The notes under the pieces: model-generated
Seen by the model: the letters and a program-made list of their open reading frames with translations, nothing else
What the model was told of the DNA's origin: nothing
Database searches by the model: none
Shown: positions 6,422 to 12,930 of the stretch, one piece after another
Numbering within the stretch: position 1 is the first letter of the stretch
Layout of the letters: each line of letters opens with the position of its first letter
Origin: a virus
DNA length: 24,402 nt
Reading direction: 5' to 3' (one strand)
Virus record (IMG/VR): IMGVR_UViG_3300037628_000424
Location: 1 to 24,402 of that record
Program-made: the position numbers and the translations under genes

Positions 6422-6645
6422 GCCAGATTGATGATGGATGGAGGGTACTGGACGAGATCCTGTTGAATCATCCGGGACAGGAGAACGGAGACAGGATGGG
6501 GGACGCGAAGAAGAGACAGCGCATGACCCGAGAGGAAATGAAGGTCATCCTGGATAAGCTGTTCAACATCACCGATGAGCTGTCTATCGAGGTCGTCTGG
6601 GAACACATGCTGGAGGTCTGGGCCAAGGCAGATGGGGAATGTTAG
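6418..6645 (+). CDS. Small helical protein, 75 aa, ending GEC
   Basis: ATG 6418 overlaps the upstream TGA with GGTGGGAAAGAGGC before it. The product is highly charged and helical (DAKKRQRMTREEMKVILDKL to ELSIEVVWEHMLEVWAKA). It is the last convincing gene before the long non-coding region, and its Gly-Glu-Cys-stop is the first motif of the densest array. Confidence 0.78.
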   Translation: MSQIDDGWRVLDEILLNHPGQENGDRMGDAKKRQRMTREEMKVILDKLFNITDELSIEVVWEHMLEVWAKADGEC

Positions 6646-6756
6646 AACGGTGTTCCCTGGGAATGTTAGATGGGGGCTTCAGTACGGGAATGTTAGGTGG
6701 ATTGAGGCTCCAGGTCGCAGAGGGAGTGTTAGGTACTGGATCTCCGGGAATGTTAG
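6634..6756 (+). repeat. Array of five motif copies
   Basis: Copies lie at 6634, 6658, 6685, 6721 and 6745, with steps of 24, 27, 36 and 24 bp. They differ only at base 1 and at the A/G of base 6. The first is the stop of the 6418-6645 gene; the others lie in its 3' flank. The array marks the end of the rightward operon. Confidence 0.92.
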
Positions 6757-6871
6757 CTCAGAAGAAGTGGAATATACAGAGAAAAGTGTATAAATACGAG
6801 ATCGGGAGGATAGAGAGAGTGTGGGTTAGGTGGGTAGTTTCCGGGTCAAATAAAAAAGATGGTCAAATAGC

Positions 6872-6919
6872 ATGCACCCTTGCACCATTTCGGGAGCCGG
6901 TTTGGTGAATAGGGTGCAT
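6872..6919. other. 48-nt symmetric hairpin / inverted repeat
   Basis: Arms ATGCACCCT (6872-6880) and AGGGTGCAT (6911-6919) pair perfectly. Inside them CACCA/TGGTG and CGG/CCG also pair, separated by small symmetric internal loops around a 3-nt tip. No T-run follows, so a simple terminator is unlikely. A cruciform, replication hairpin or large operator fits better. Confidence 0.7.
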
Positions 6920-6984
6920 AGTAAATCAGCAAAGTATTTGACTGACCCCGAAAACCCCCCTGTTTTGTTTTAGCTCGCTGAAAC

Positions 6985-7058
6985 ACCTTTCACCACCTTT
7001 CACCACCTTTCACCAAATTAGAGCCTGAGAAGAAAGGACTTACAGGATGGTGAAAGGT
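6985..7058. repeat. Iteron-like repeats: three tandem ACCTTTCACC plus one inverted
   Basis: Perfect 10-bp units start at 6985, 6995 and 7005, in phase with one helical turn. An exact inverted copy, GGTGAAAGGT, is at 7049-7058. Confidence 0.85.
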
Positions 7059-7196
7059 ACCCCCCCCACTCCCAAGACTTTAGTATAGGAAACCCGGAAA
7101 CCCTTTTAGAGATTTATAGAAAGAGTTATGACCCCCTTTCCTTGCACCCAATACATTTACACAGGATATCCTCTTGATAGAAAAGATCTTAACTCT

Positions 7197-7290
7197 GGTG
7201 AAAAGTGTCCAGGGACCTTTCACCACCTTTCACCACTTCCCTCTGAAGTCACTGAAAAAGAATGTCTTCTGGCTCCAGGGACCTTTCACC
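7197..7290. repeat. Second iteron cluster
   Basis: ACCTTTCACC units start at 7215 and 7225 and again at 7281, with a one-mismatch inverted copy at 7197-7206. The 7215 and 7281 units share the flank TCCAGGG, so a longer segment was duplicated. Confidence 0.82.
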
Positions 7291-7345
7291 ACTTATCCAG
7301 TTGCACACATGTTGTGCAGCAGCCTTCCAGTTCTTGCATAAAACC

Positions 7346-7573
7346 ATGAATGAGCGGAAGGATGGATTTAGTAAATTCTTCTCCAAACTCAGTATCAATT
7401 CCACTCACCCCGAGTCGGCGCCACTCTTCGATGAAGAACCGCCAGACTCATCTCCGCTGCCGCTGGCAGCAGCACACGAGGACCAATCAGTACAGGACCA
7501 GGCCGATCAACCCTTTGAAGAGGCTGTGCCTCTTGAAGATGAACTAGCCGACCTTCTGGAATCTATTGATTGA
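7346..7573 (+). CDS. Acidic, probably disordered protein, 75 aa
   Basis: I chose ATG 7346 because earlier in-frame starts lie inside the iteron region; its ribosome binding site is weak. The N-terminal 15 residues are basic and aromatic (MNERKDGFSKFFSKLS); the rest is acidic and rich in Pro, Ser, Asp and Gln (FDEEPPDSSP, FEEAVPLEDELADLLE). Such composition suits a protein-binding tail or regulator. It is the first gene of a three-gene overlapped cassette next to the iterons, so a role in replication or transcription control is inferred only from position. Confidence 0.7.
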   Translation: MNERKDGFSKFFSKLSINSTHPESAPLFDEEPPDSSPLPLAAAHEDQSVQDQADQPFEEAVPLEDELADLLESID

Positions 7574-7941
7574 AACCTCTTAGAGTTACTAACGCCGCCG
7601 CCTCTCACATCTTTACTGAGTGCTTCATTCAGTATGAAGTCTTGGGTGAGGCAGACCCTCGCTTACTGGCCGATGACCCACTTCTCCAAGACTTCGTTTT
7701 TGACTTCGATATCGTCGCTTCCCGGGTCCTCACTCCCGTAGAGCTCAAGTTATTCAAAATGAGGGCCAAGTACAGGATAAAACCAACCGATTGTCGTCAG
7801 ACGCTACAGCTCTCATGGGATGGCTATCGGCATATGAAGGAGCGGATCCGCATCAAACTCGGCCGCGGTCTCGTCCACTATCGTCTTTGGCCGCTGGAGA
7901 ACTACTTCAATGACAATCACGAAAAAAAGGTGAGCTTTTGA
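7570..7941 (+). CDS. Helix-turn-helix protein, sigma region 4-like
   Basis: The start is TTG 7570, overlapping the upstream TGA; no better start exists downstream. Residues 54-100 read VLTPVELKLFKMRAKY, then a Cys-containing helix and LSWDGYRHMKERIRIKLGRGL. An LTPxE start, a turn and a second helix ending IKLGRxL is the layout of sigma-70 region 4 and related DNA-binding modules. No region 2 is present, so it is not a complete sigma factor. It could be a transcription activator or a site-binding protein for the nearby repeats. The last residues (WPLENYFNDNHEKK) are a short polar tail. Confidence 0.7.
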   Translation: MKPLRVTNAAASHIFTECFIQYEVLGEADPRLLADDPLLQDFVFDFDIVASRVLTPVELKLFKMRAKYRIKPTDCRQTLQLSWDGYRHMKERIRIKLGRGLVHYRLWPLENYFNDNHEKKVSF

Positions 7942-8021
7942 CTTCTATTCGTCACCGGCTGCGGGTAAGATTCTCGCTGTGGTTTCAACGCCTTCTCTCT
8001 AAACTACTCTGGAGGATACTC

Positions 8022-8339
8022 ATGGTCGATGAAAAACCCGACCAGTCCCTTGTAAAGTCCGATCGCTCGGACCAGCTCCACGAGCAGCACGACGTTGACA
8101 GCCTCTCCCGTTTGATGCTTGAGCAAAAGGAGAGCTTTGATCGCAGCTTGCTCGAGGAGAGGCTTTTCAGCAATAAACTCAAAGGCTGGCTGGATCGGTA
8201 TTCCCGCATGAAAACCGATCACCGGATTATGGAAGACCAGTTAATGCAGGAAGCTGCCGTTCTCTTGGGGAACCCACCGCGACAGGCGGGCCCGGAGGAA
8301 ACCCCGGAAGCAGAACTGGTAGATCCTCCGGAGGAGTGA
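8022..8339 (+). CDS. Charged helical protein, 105 aa
   Basis: I favour ATG 8022, which follows GGAGGATACTC. A TTG at 7938, overlapping the previous stop behind AAAGGTGAGC, would add 28 basic hydrophobic residues and is a real alternative. The protein is mostly charged helix (SLSRLMLEQKESFDRSLLEERLF) with a coiled-coil look and an acidic Pro-rich tail. It is the last gene before the convergent junction. The function is unknown. Confidence 0.75.
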   Translation: MVDEKPDQSLVKSDRSDQLHEQHDVDSLSRLMLEQKESFDRSLLEERLFSNKLKGWLDRYSRMKTDHRIMEDQLMQEAAVLLGNPPRQAGPEETPEAELVDPPEE

Positions 8340-8384
8340 TACTCTCAGTGAGCCTTGCTAGGGTCTTGAGCCGTTCAGTCACGG

Positions 8385-8396
8385 TGGGAATGTTAG
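8385..8396 (+). repeat. Motif copy TGGGAATGTTAG at the convergent junction
   Basis: This lone copy is 46 nt past the stop of the last rightward gene, in the 123-bp gap between converging transcription units. No strong rho-independent terminator is visible there. Confidence 0.85.
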
Positions 8397-8462
8397 GGTA
8401 CTCTTTACTTTAAGGGGTGCAAGAGCTTGCGGGACTGTCGGTTAACCGCGTCACGGCCAACC

Positions 8463-8666
8463 TCATCGTCGAATATCTGGCCGGCCTTGCTTCGCAGCCC
8501 TAATTGCCTTATTCAGTGAAGTGTCCAGGTCCGGCCAGCAGTAAACCATTAACTTCCTCAACATTAGAACAACCCCGATGAATCCGACAGCTATGACACC
8601 AAACAGCCACGAAATACCATCTATGAAATAGTACACGTTCCACACCCAAGTTAATAAATCGCTCAT
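8463..8666 (-). CDS. Small membrane protein, 67 aa
   Basis: The start at 8666 (MSDLLTWVWN) is set by GAGGAGGAAGA. Residues 9-37 are hydrophobic, with one clear transmembrane helix (WLFGVIAVGFIGVVLML) and possibly an amphipathic first segment, followed by a basic tail (RAAKQGRPDIRR). This is the last gene of the leftward block. Size and topology would allow a holin-like or inner-membrane accessory role, but nothing specific supports it. It overlaps the upstream gene by ATGA. Confidence 0.8.
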   Translation of the reverse strand: MSDLLTWVWNVYYFIDGISWLFGVIAVGFIGVVLMLRKLMVYCWPDLDTSLNKAIRAAKQGRPDIRR

Positions 8667-9295
8667 TCTTCCTCCTCTGCGTATTGAACGCAGCTGCACC
8701 CAATTAACTGACCCCCACACTTCGGGCATTCCTCCACGTCACAGCCTGGGTGATGAAACTTACCAACCTTCGCGCCACAGTCATGGCAGCGACCTCCGTC
8801 ACTTCCCCAATCCGCTCTGGTTTCCTCGCCGTGCTTGACCGGCGGTACGTTGGTCCCGTCTTTCATCGGGATAACAAACTCCCGACACCCGTCCGACTCG
8901 TACATGCCCCGCTTACAGTCCTTGCACAGCGCACCGATCTTGCTGGACCACGCCTTGATCGATCCACCCGCGATCCTCCAGGTAGTCCTTGGCAACCCCA
9001 CGATGAACTTGTCCTTGAACTGCTGGTGGAAGTGGACCGCCGATGATGGGTCCCCTTCGCCTGTTCGTGCATACGTCTGTACTTTGACTGGATCTTCCTC
9101 GAACCAGTCAGTCAGGATCGCCAGAGCCAGATCCGCTGGACCGCTGCCCCCGTAACCCCACTCGAACCCATCCGGTGAGTGGTAGGAAACGTGGGTCAAT
9201 GGCTTTCGGTTCCCAACATTGGACTGGTCGGGGACAACAGTGACAGTCAATTCATTCTCAACCCTTCGGCCTTGGTAAGATTTACCCTTGTTCAT
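8663..9295 (-). CDS. DUF6166-type domain fused to a Cys-rich zinc domain
   Basis: The start at 9295 follows GGAGGGAAGCAC. Residues 38-80 contain YHSPDGFEWGYGGSGPADLA and LAILTDWFEE, the signature of the DUF6166 family found in many phages and mobile elements, then HQQFKDKFIVGLP and a helix ending IKAW. The C-terminal part has CKDCKRGMYESDGC, RCHDCGAKVGKFHHPGCD and ECPKCGGQLIGCSC, enough Cys and His for about three metal sites. The second domain also occurs on its own in bacteria. The function of both parts is unknown. Confidence 0.85.
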   Translation of the reverse strand: MNKGKSYQGRRVENELTVTVVPDQSNVGNRKPLTHVSYHSPDGFEWGYGGSGPADLALAILTDWFEEDPVKVQTYARTGEGDPSSAVHFHQQFKDKFIVGLPRTTWRIAGGSIKAWSSKIGALCKDCKRGMYESDGCREFVIPMKDGTNVPPVKHGEETRADWGSDGGRCHDCGAKVGKFHHPGCDVEECPKCGGQLIGCSCVQYAEEEE

Positions 9296-9557
9296 GTGCT
9301 TCCCTCCATGCCAATTTGAACTCGTCCAAGGCTTCAACCTCGTCGCGCAGCCCTTCGACTTCGTCGGTGAGTTCCTTATACAAGGTTTCTGCGATCTCAT
9401 AGGTCTCAACCGCCTTGGCAATGGCGACTGCACGCTCAAGTCTCGCATCGAAAATCTCGTCACTTGAAAGTTCAGCGACGAGGCAGTTCTTGTCGTCGAG
9501 CAGATAAATCCGCTTACCCATATGCTCGACTCTTAATGGTCGTGAGTGGATATACAT
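9282..9557 (-). CDS. Coiled-coil protein, 91 aa
   Basis: The start at 9557 follows GGAGGACGA. A short N-terminal beta part (MYIHSRPLRV; RIYLLDDKN) is followed from about residue 35 by a continuous acidic helix with heptad-like leucines (ARLERAVAIAKAVETYEIAE and so on). It overlaps the next gene by 14 nt. Probably a dimeric accessory protein; the family is not recognised. Confidence 0.8.
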   Translation of the reverse strand: MYIHSRPLRVEHMGKRIYLLDDKNCLVAELSSDEIFDARLERAVAIAKAVETYEIAETLYKELTDEVEGLRDEVEALDEFKLAWREAHEQG

Positions 9558-9565
9558 TCGTCCTC

Positions 9566-9997
9566 CTATCGTTTCGTTAATCTTTGGATGACGTGAGCCA
9601 GAAACGCAGCGCGTCTGCCTCCTTTTTGTCGAACATATAGAGATCTCAAAGCCTCCAGGTTCTCCTCTAGCTCCTTATAGGCTCCGGCCTTCTCAGCGCG
9701 TTCGGTGTCCAGTTGTATCGAGATGGCTCGATCATCGGCGGCAGCCTTCAGTCGTATCTCTTTATCCTCCGAGATATCCTGACCGAAAATATAGGCCGGG
9801 GAGCCGTGAACTATGATCCCGCCATCCTTCTCTCGCTTGACCTCGACTTCGTACAGGCTTCCAGGGGAACTCGCCGGGAGCTTCTTGAAGACTCGAAACT
9901 CTCCGTCTTCGTCCTGATAGGACTGGAAGAGAGTCTTCCCGTCCCTGATCCGCCCCATATATCTCCAGGTTTCCATCTTCGGTTTCTTTGGTTTCAT
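9566..9997 (-). CDS. Hypothetical protein, 143 aa
   Basis: ATG 9997 follows GAAAGGAGTGAT and overlaps the recombinase stop. The first half is strand-rich (ETWRYMGRIRDGKTLFQSY; LYEVEVKREKDGGIIVHG); the second is a long charged helix with a basic end (FLAHVIQRLTKR). It is translationally coupled to the serine recombinase, so it may be co-regulated with it, but no accessory-factor motif is visible. Confidence 0.78.
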   Translation of the reverse strand: MKPKKPKMETWRYMGRIRDGKTLFQSYQDEDGEFRVFKKLPASSPGSLYEVEVKREKDGGIIVHGSPAYIFGQDISEDKEIRLKAAADDRAISIQLDTERAEKAGAYKELEENLEALRSLYVRQKGGRRAAFLAHVIQRLTKR

Positions 9998-10578
9998 ATC
10001 ACTCCTTTCTCTTTCATCCTTCTGTGCAGCACAGTCTTGGAGACACCTACCAGTTCAGCGATCTTCCTCCAGGATTTCCCTTCGTGGCGCAGCACAATAG
10101 CCCAAGCCTCGTCGAACTGTGTCTCCCTGCGACCGAGTTGAGTACCGTTTCTCCTGGCTCTGTCCAGTCCAGCCAGTACTCGTTCGTTAATAAGCTCGCG
10201 CTCAAATTCGGCCATGATGCCTATTAACCCGAACATGGCCCTTCCCATCGGTGTTGACGTGTCCACCGCTTCCTGGTGTGAAACGAACTGGACCCCCAAT
10301 TCGCTGAACTCCCTCAAGGCAGAAACCAGATGGTGTAGGCTCCGCGCAAAGCGGTCGAACTTCCACACCATGACAATGTCGAATTTCCCCCGCTTCGCGT
10401 CTGCCATCATCCGATCCAGAGCCTCTCGGGACTCCTTGGTTCCGCTCACCCCTCGGTCAACGTACTCCTCGACGATCTCCCACTTGCGCCGTTTCGCCAT
10501 CTCCCGCAAGTCCTCCAACTGCATACCTTCGTCTTGGCGCACCGTTGAGATCCTTGCGTAAATCGCTGCGCGTTTCAT
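9994..10578 (-). CDS. Small serine recombinase (resolvase/invertase family)
   Basis: The start at 10578 (MKRAAIYARIST) overlaps the upstream TGA; earlier in-frame starts lie in the neighbour. At 194 aa it matches the usual size of resolvases and invertases. Visible are the nucleophile Ser11 in YARIST, GVSGTKESRE at 43-52, the catalytic DRFARS at 75-80, the hydrophobic E-helix AMFGLIGIMAEFERELINER (114-133) and a C-terminal helix-turn-helix (KSWRKIAELVGVSKTVLHRR, 168-187). Such enzymes resolve multimers, invert segments or move DNA by cutting both strands at short sites. I saw no obvious res or inversion site next to it. Confidence 0.95.
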   Translation of the reverse strand: MKRAAIYARISTVRQDEGMQLEDLREMAKRRKWEIVEEYVDRGVSGTKESREALDRMMADAKRGKFDIVMVWKFDRFARSLHHLVSALREFSELGVQFVSHQEAVDTSTPMGRAMFGLIGIMAEFERELINERVLAGLDRARRNGTQLGRRETQFDEAWAIVLRHEGKSWRKIAELVGVSKTVLHRRMKEKGVI

Positions 10579-10754
10579 ACCTGGGCCTCCTCCAATTCCC
10601 TCATCAACTCCTCCGGATCCGCGAGCTTCCCCGCAATCCACAGGGACAAGAACCCCTCAATGATGTTACTGATGACAGTGTCCTTCCCCATGGCCTTCTG
10701 TCTCGCTGCAATCAGTACCGATTTCTCGACCGTGATCTTGATTGGCTGTTTCAT
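10575..10754 (-). CDS. Ribbon-helix-helix-like DNA-binding protein, 59 aa
   Basis: The start at 10754 (MKQPIKITVEK) follows AAAGGAGGACAA. A KITVEKSVLIAARQKA strand-helix, then a short turn and DTVISNIIEGFLSLW, fits the ribbon-helix-helix fold of small repressors such as Arc or the antitoxin type. It is immediately upstream of the recombinase in an ATGA overlap, so it may regulate that gene. The start context (AAGGAGGACAAATGAAACAG) is identical to that of the gene starting at 11979. Confidence 0.75.
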   Translation of the reverse strand: MKQPIKITVEKSVLIAARQKAMGKDTVISNIIEGFLSLWIAGKLADPEELMRELEEAQV

Positions 10755-10765
10755 TTGTCCTCCTT

Positions 10766-11104
10766 TCAGCAACCGTTGAGTGCTACCGCTGCCGCTACCG
10801 ACAGGCCTAGCAGCACGATTCGTTCAATAACGTCTGATCTGGTCATCTTCTTTCGTTCCTCCAATGGCTCTCCTAATCCTCTCCGGTCAGTGTTGAGCGG
10901 TGAGCAACAACCAGCCCCGAACGCCGGAGAAAACTCCGAACCTGGCTGCAAAACAATCCAGTCGTGACGACCACAACTGTACTCACCTGGCCTATGGCCC
11001 TCTAAAAAGCGACAGGCTGTTTCGTCTTCGTTCCATTCCCCGAAAGGACACAGTGCCTTCTTGCAGCAGTATCCCGATCTCAGACAGGCTCTAGCGTCGG
11101 TCAT
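10766..11104 (-). CDS. Cys-cluster protein with hydrophobic C-terminus
   Basis: The start at 11104 (MTDARACLRSGYCCKK) follows GGAAGGATTACT. Eight Cys residues lie in the first 70, in a pattern (GYCCKKALCPFGEW; ACRFLEG; YSCGRHDWI; FGAGCCSPLN) seen in a conserved phage protein family probably binding Zn or an iron-sulfur cluster. After RKK, MTRSDVIERIVLLGLSVAAA in the same frame is a hydrophobic helix; it could be a separate 26-residue peptide starting at that Met. The function is unknown. Confidence 0.78.
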   Translation of the reverse strand: MTDARACLRSGYCCKKALCPFGEWNEDETACRFLEGHRPGEYSCGRHDWIVLQPGSEFSPAFGAGCCSPLNTDRRGLGEPLEERKKMTRSDVIERIVLLGLSVAAAVALNGC

Positions 11105-11696
11105 AGTAATCCTTCCGTATCTGTCTGGCCTCTGATGCCTCCGATCTCCCGTTGAGCATGATGGTGTGATACAGCCGTTCAATTTCGACTGCGATTCTGA
11201 CGGTCACCCTCTCCTTGTGTATCTGAAGTGCAGGAACCTTGCGCCCTAGACGCTTCGCCAAGTACGACTTGGTGTAGCCCTCCTCAAGTAATTCGTTTAT
11301 CAGCTTCCAGGTTGGGCCAGCTGGTATGATCCCCGCTGCACCCTTGGCTGATTCGTCAACCTGTAGGATTCGATGTTCCGTCTTCGCAAAGATCCGCTTA
11401 CGCCTACCCAATTTGATTTCGTGCAAAATCGTGTCGGCCACTCCACTGGCATGATGTACGGATCTTCTGCCGACACCATTCTTTGACAGCATAATCAGGT
11501 GTTCTCTGGCCTCGTCAGCAGAAACGTACCCTGTTTTTCGGCCAGTCTCTTTGATCTCCCGCTGCCGATCCGTTTCGTATTGCGAGTAAGCTCCCCTGCA
11601 AGGCAGACACCGGCATCCCCCTAGATACTTCATCCTCACACCGTGAGGCTTGACCTTCGCCAGTTCTTTGGCCGACTTCAGAGTATCGAGTGCCAT
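11091..11696 (-). CDS. Predicted DNA-binding protein of a type common in actinophages
   Basis: The start at 11696 (MALDTLKSAK) is set by AAAGGAGCAGG. Residues 18-45 carry HGVRMKYLGGCRCLPCRGAY, a C-x-C-x2-C knuckle frequent in small actinobacterial and actinophage proteins. From about 58, ADEAREHLIMLSKNGVGRRS, then HHASGVADTILHEIKLGRRK and an ERIL-type segment, resembles two helix-turn-helix units. A further one lies at LLEEGYTKSYLAKRLGRKVP. Transcription or site-binding control is likely. Confidence 0.82.
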   Translation of the reverse strand: MALDTLKSAKELAKVKPHGVRMKYLGGCRCLPCRGAYSQYETDRQREIKETGRKTGYVSADEAREHLIMLSKNGVGRRSVHHASGVADTILHEIKLGRRKRIFAKTEHRILQVDESAKGAAGIIPAGPTWKLINELLEEGYTKSYLAKRLGRKVPALQIHKERVTVRIAVEIERLYHTIMLNGRSEASEARQIRKDYYDRR

Positions 11697-11706
11697 CCTG
11701 CTCCTT

Positions 11707-11838
11707 TCATGCACAGCAATAGATGTGCAGCAGACATGCGACTACCCATCCATGCTTTGCCAGTTTCCTCAACCGACGTGGACCACCATCGGTACACACA
11801 GCCAGTGAGAGTCCAGTGATAAACAAAAACAGTTCCAA
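11707..11838 (-). CDS. Small two-helix membrane protein, 43 aa
   Basis: This gene fits a gap that otherwise looks empty. TTG 11838 follows directly on the TAA of the upstream gene with GGAGG 4 nt before it, and the TGA ends just before the next ribosome binding site. The product has two hydrophobic segments, LFLFITGLSLAVC and WVVACLLHIYCC, joined by a basic Gly/Pro-containing loop (GGPRRLRKLAKHG). A hairpin (TGCACA/TGTGCA, 11710-11729) overlaps its 3' end. The function is unknown. Confidence 0.62.
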   Translation of the reverse strand: MELFLFITGLSLAVCTDGGPRRLRKLAKHGWVVACLLHIYCCA

Positions 11839-11979
11839 TTAACCTCCTCGGTTCAGTTCAATCCACTCCAAGAGCCGTGCGAATACGGTTTGGGGCAACT
11901 CCAGGTTGACGTTTGCTTCCAAGGCTTTGATCTGGAAGCGGATCTCCTCTTTGATCTCATCCACTGTTATCTGTTTCAT
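11839..11979 (-). CDS. Short helical protein, 46 aa
   Basis: The start at 11979 (MKQITVDEIKEEIRFQ) follows GGAGGACAA. The frame is mostly amphipathic helix with a central NVNLELPQTVFARLLEWIE. It overlaps its neighbours at both ends by start-stop coupling. No family is recognised. Confidence 0.75.
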   Translation of the reverse strand: MKQITVDEIKEEIRFQIKALEANVNLELPQTVFARLLEWIELNRGG

Positions 11980-12194
11980 TTGTCCTCCTTCGTGATGGTG
12001 CGCCCGTCCGTGTTCGCTTGACGCACCAACCTGTACTCGTCGTCCCATGATTCTTCACACCCAAGGCAAAACATTCTCTGGTAGACGTGGTTCCCTTCAA
12101 CGTCAAACGAGTCTCCCTGTATGTCGTCGCATTGGCAGAACGGACACTCACCACTGACGGTTTCAGGGACCTTTTCTTCAATCGTTAAACCCAT
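11976..12194 (-). CDS. Zinc-ribbon protein, 72 aa
   Basis: The start at 12194 (MGLTIEEKVPE) follows AAGGAGGAACAGA. ECPFCQCDDIQG at about 19 and MFCLGCEESWDD at about 43 form a complete zinc ribbon resembling those in many phage small proteins; the tail is basic and polar. It is translated in overlap with both neighbours. Confidence 0.8.
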   Translation of the reverse strand: MGLTIEEKVPETVSGECPFCQCDDIQGDSFDVEGNHVYQRMFCLGCEESWDDEYRLVRQANTDGRTITKEDK

Positions 12195-12930
12195 TCTGTT
12201 CCTCCTTCTTCGCCATTTTCTTCGGTACAACGCTGCACCCTCTACAGTAAATCCAGATTTCCATGGCCTCGTTGTCGCCTGTTGGCCTGTGATGCACATA
12301 AGGATCATCCCCCGGCCATCTTTCACACATGACACAGACCGTGGACCGCTCCGCGTTCTCCCGGCCTCCAGTAATCAAATCCATAAACCAAGCCTGATTG
12401 ACCTTGTCCAACCGGAACTCCAGTGGGTAGGCAATCACAAACTCCAGCACATCCCGCTCGGTGAAATGCCAAGTGCTTCGATCTCCGTTCTCTCCGCGCC
12501 GTTTCCCTTTGAGCTTCTTCTCCTTCATCCAACGCTGGATAACCCTGTGATCCATCCCGAAGCATTGCTCCAATAGGTGCAAGGTGTAGCCTTCCCTGAT
12601 CGCTACGCGCCGAATCTTCTCCCGCTTGGCCTTGAGCATGACCGCAGCAAGACTGCGTTTGAGCTTCTTGGCTATGTACTGCGCACTGGCAGAGCATAGG
12701 TAATCACGGAGGAACTTCTCCTCAACCTCCGTCCAGTTGCGTCGGTCTGCTGCTACTGTCAGGCCCAACACTCCAGCACGTTTCTTGATCTGCCAAACTG
12801 GATACCAGTCGTCAAACTCCTTGGCAATCCAGGCTGCTCGTCCTGCAACCTTTCCGTTGTAGTGCTGGCGCATGAACTCGTCCTGCTCCTCGGTCCAGAA
12901 ATACTTTCTCTTGCCCCCGCGCGGTGTCAT
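12178..12930 (-). CDS. Multi-domain DNA-binding protein (SANT/Myb-like plus winged HTH plus zinc)
   Basis: At 250 aa this is one of the larger proteins here. Residues 11-52 (FWTEEQDEFMRQHY) and 66-105 (NWTEVEEKFLRDYL, then IAKKLKRSLAAVMLKAKR) are two Trp-led SANT/Myb-type tri-helical repeats as used by phage and transposon DNA-binding proteins. Residues 115-165 (YTLHLLEQCFGMDHRVIQRW to WHFTERDVLEFV) form a MerR/excisionase-like winged helix. The C-terminus has CVMCERW, VHHRPTGD and YCRGC, a Cys/His metal site. It likely binds repeated DNA sites, and could be a regulator of motifs in this genome. The start at 12930 is translationally coupled. Confidence 0.85.
   Translation of the reverse strand: MTPRGGKRKYFWTEEQDEFMRQHYNGKVAGRAAWIAKEFDDWYPVWQIKKRAGVLGLTVAADRRNWTEVEEKFLRDYLCSASAQYIAKKLKRSLAAVMLKAKREKIRRVAIREGYTLHLLEQCFGMDHRVIQRWMKEKKLKGKRRGENGDRSTWHFTERDVLEFVIAYPLEFRLDKVNQAWFMDLITGGRENAERSTVCVMCERWPGDDPYVHHRPTGDNEAMEIWIYCRGCSVVPKKMAKKEEQNGFND

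Larger units (their letters stand above)
6646..7345. other. 700-bp non-coding control region, replication-origin candidate
   Basis: I see no convincing gene here. In order it holds four motif copies, an AT-rich stretch (6770-6870), a 48-nt symmetric hairpin, C-runs, three tandem ACCTTTCACC repeats, an inverted copy, AT-rich DNA and three more direct copies just before the gene at 7346. Iterons plus a hairpin plus AT-rich DNA is what theta-type origins of plasmids and phages often look like. An operator region for the 7346-8339 cassette is the alternative. Confidence 0.5.

Noticed and set aside
6634-6756. CRISPR array
   Set aside because: The unit is 12 bp, the spacers are 12-24 bp and uneven, and single copies are dispersed over the window and inside genes.
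6575-6908. Two long + frames through the motif array (72 and 89 codons)
   Set aside because: They consist largely of the motif translated again and again (GNVR, GML), lack ribosome binding sites and have no protein-like composition.
7128-7349. A + frame through the second iteron cluster
   Set aside because: It encodes repeated GTFHHLS from the iterons, and the ATG at 7346 is a better gene start.
8419-8430. GCAAGAGCTTGC as a terminator between converging operons
   Set aside because: Only a 5-bp stem with a 2-nt loop and no T-run.
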